DNA from: Clostridia bacterium
GTDB taxonomy: Bacteria > Bacillota_A > Clostridia > UBA1212
Length of the DNA: 7,714 nt
Assembly (NCBI GenBank): GCA_017464985.1
Contig: JAFTXL010000107.1
Span: 1 to 7,714 of the forward strand
Reading direction: 5' to 3'
Shown here: piece by piece, positions 6,434-7,714 of the stretch
Layout: every line of letters starts with the position of its first letter
Numbering within the stretch: position 1 is the first letter of the stretch
Translations under genes and position numbers: made by a program
The notes under the pieces: generated by a model
The model's database searches: none
The model's input: the letters and a program-made list of their open reading frames with translations, nothing else
Told to the model about the DNA's origin: nothing

Positions 6434-7714
6434 TTGAGAACATATATAAAAATAATTAAAATGCTGAAAAAATATTATATACATTTAGCAATAGCTTTGC
6501 TCGGAATGTGTGTAATGTCGGGAGCGCAGCTTTGTTCGCCTGTCATAATACGCAATCTTATAACTCTTGTACAGGAGCAAAGTCCCGATTTAAAAAGTGA
6601 AGCTGTAAGACTTGGAATGACTTTGCTTGTAATATATGTATTTCAGGCGCTTGGTCAATTCTGTAAAACATATTTCGCCCATTACGCCGCATGGAACTTT
6701 ATAGACGATTTCCGTCAGAAAATCTACAGACATATACAGGGTATGTCAATGGGATTTTTCCATGACAAGCAGACGGGACAGCTGATGTCGAGAATAACAA
6801 GCGACACAAGCAATCTGGAGCCGCTTATCGCGCACGCGATGCCGGATTTAATAATCAACGGTGTTCTCTTTTTTGGAAGTGCAGTAATACTTTTTTTCAT
6901 AAATGTAAAGCTTGCATTGTACACAATGATAACGATTCCGTTTACAATGGTGTGTGTATACATTTACTCAAAAAAAGTGCGCCCGATGTTTAAAAGATCA
7001 CATGAAAAAATGGGAGATTTGAATGCTGAGCTTCAGGACAACCTTTCCGGAATAAAAGAAATTCAGGTTTTTAACAAGCAGGAGGACGCCGCGGAAAAAG
7101 TAAGGGAGTACAGCAACGGACATAAAAAATACATAATGGAAGCTTTGAAACGCGGTGCCATATGTCATCCGATAATACTTTTCACAAACAACATCGGTAT
7201 GGTAATTGTTATCATCGTGGGAGGATTTTTAGCCGCGGCAAATGAGATTTCGGCAGCTGATATTGTTGCGTTCAGCATGTACGTGTCATATTTCTATCAG
7301 CCGATACTGAGCCTTGCGCAGATAAGCGAGCAGGCAAATACCGCGGTTACTGCGGCGGAGCGTTCCTTTGAAATATTGGAACAGGAAAGTCCCGTAAAAG
7401 ACGGAAATGAAATTCTTGATGTGAAAAATGTTAATGGATGCATTGAATTTAAAAATGTAAACTTTTCTTATAAGAAAGGGTTTCCTGTGCTGAACAATGT
7501 TTCGGTAAAGGTTGACGCGGGTAAAACACTTGCGCTGGTAGGGCCTACCGGAATAGGAAAAACAACATTTATAAATCTTTTAACGAGATTTTACGATGCT
7601 GAGAGCGGAGAAATCTTGATTGACGGCGAAAATATAAAGAAATATACGCTTAATTCTCTGCATGATTCGATGAGTCTTGTGCTTCAGGATGTATTTCTTT
7701 TCCACGGAACAATA
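6434..7714 (+). CDS. ABC exporter half-transporter, MsbA/LmrA-like (C-terminus cut by window edge)
   Basis: The frame is open from a TTG at 6434 to the right edge (427 codons, no stop), so the end of the gene is missing. Such proteins fuse a six-helix membrane domain to an ATPase and pump lipids, drugs or peptides out of the cell. Membrane segments lie near 15-37, 60-82, 137-157, 159-178, 247-270 and 277-297. FHDKQTGQLMSRITSD (109-124) and the stretch around NLSGIKEIQVFNKQ (203-216) are typical of the exporter membrane domain. The ATPase begins near 337: IEFKNVNFSY (A-loop Tyr346), Walker A GPTGIGKTT (370-378; the usual GAGKT is GIGKT here) and Q-loop Gln418 (LVLQDVFLF). Signature, Walker B and H-loop lie beyond the edge. 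I chose TTG because AGAGGTG (6421-6427) sits 6 nt before it; the first ATG (6461) is 33 nt from that SD. These proteins often work as heterodimers with a second gene adjacent, which may follow outside the window. Confidence 0.92.
   Translation, partial: MRTYIKIIKMLKKYYIHLAIALLGMCVMSGAQLCSPVIIRNLITLVQEQSPDLKSEAVRLGMTLLVIYVFQALGQFCKTYFAHYAAWNFIDDFRQKIYRHIQGMSMGFFHDKQTGQLMSRITSDTSNLEPLIAHAMPDLIINGVLFFGSAVILFFINVKLALYTMITIPFTMVCVYIYSKKVRPMFKRSHEKMGDLNAELQDNLSGIKEIQVFNKQEDAAEKVREYSNGHKKYIMEALKRGAICHPIILFTNNIGMVIVIIVGGFLAAANEISAADIVAFSMYVSYFYQPILSLAQISEQANTAVTAAERSFEILEQESPVKDGNEILDVKNVNGCIEFKNVNFSYKKGFPVLNNVSVKVDAGKTLALVGPTGIGKTTFINLLTRFYDAESGEILIDGENIKKYTLNSLHDSMSLVLQDVFLFHGTI

Noticed and set aside
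1..7714. CRISPR array, mobile element, tRNA or rRNA gene, or a new multi-gene defence or biosynthetic system.
   Set aside because: No spaced direct repeats, transposase or integrase motifs or RNA-gene signatures were seen by eye, and nearly all genes belong to familiar housekeeping or transport families.

Overview
The window looks like an ordinary chromosomal segment of a low-to-moderate GC member of the Firmicutes, most likely a gut-type Clostridia (Oscillospiraceae/Eubacteriales-like). The basis is AG-rich Shine-Dalgarno sites before most genes, sigma-A-type promoters, AT-rich intergenic DNA, and protein families typical of that group (a YhaQ/YhaP-type ABC-2 exporter, a short NH3-dependent NAD synthetase, a double zinc-ribbon protein with a coiled-coil head). 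The taxonomic call is inference from style; no rRNA or other marker gene is present.

Left half, minus strand (1-2265), in transcription order: an SDR-family oxidoreductase (FabG-like, 1449-2195) with a good promoter at 2237-2265; then, after a 173-nt gap holding a 42-nt perfect palindrome and a second hairpin, tsaD (259-1275), the tRNA t6A modification enzyme, closed by a strong rho-independent terminator (175-217); then the first 39 codons of a small Cys-rich protein with a CxxC...CxxH pattern, running off the left edge (1-117).

A 261-nt divergent intergenic region (2196-2456) carries promoters facing both ways. The right half is all plus strand: an ABC-2 type exporter pair (ATPase 2457-3347, permease 3363-4631); a near-consensus promoter that begins 5 nt after the permease stop and drives nadE (4685-5419); a probably co-transcribed protein with two zinc ribbons joined by a long acidic Glu/Pro/Ala/Val linker (5471-6343); a hairpin terminator (6367-6415); and an MsbA-like ABC exporter half-transporter (from a TTG at 6434), cut by the right edge within its nucleotide-binding domain.

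The genes do not form one obvious pathway. They combine housekeeping (TsaD, NadE, probable fatty-acid-type reductase) and membrane export (two different ABC exporters). No mobile element, CRISPR array, rRNA or tRNA gene was seen, and there is no convincing sign of a new multi-gene system. The items most worth a second look are the acidic double zinc-ribbon protein, the cut-off mini-protein at the left edge, the hairpin cluster between the SDR gene and tsaD, and the hairpin just before the TTG-initiated exporter gene.
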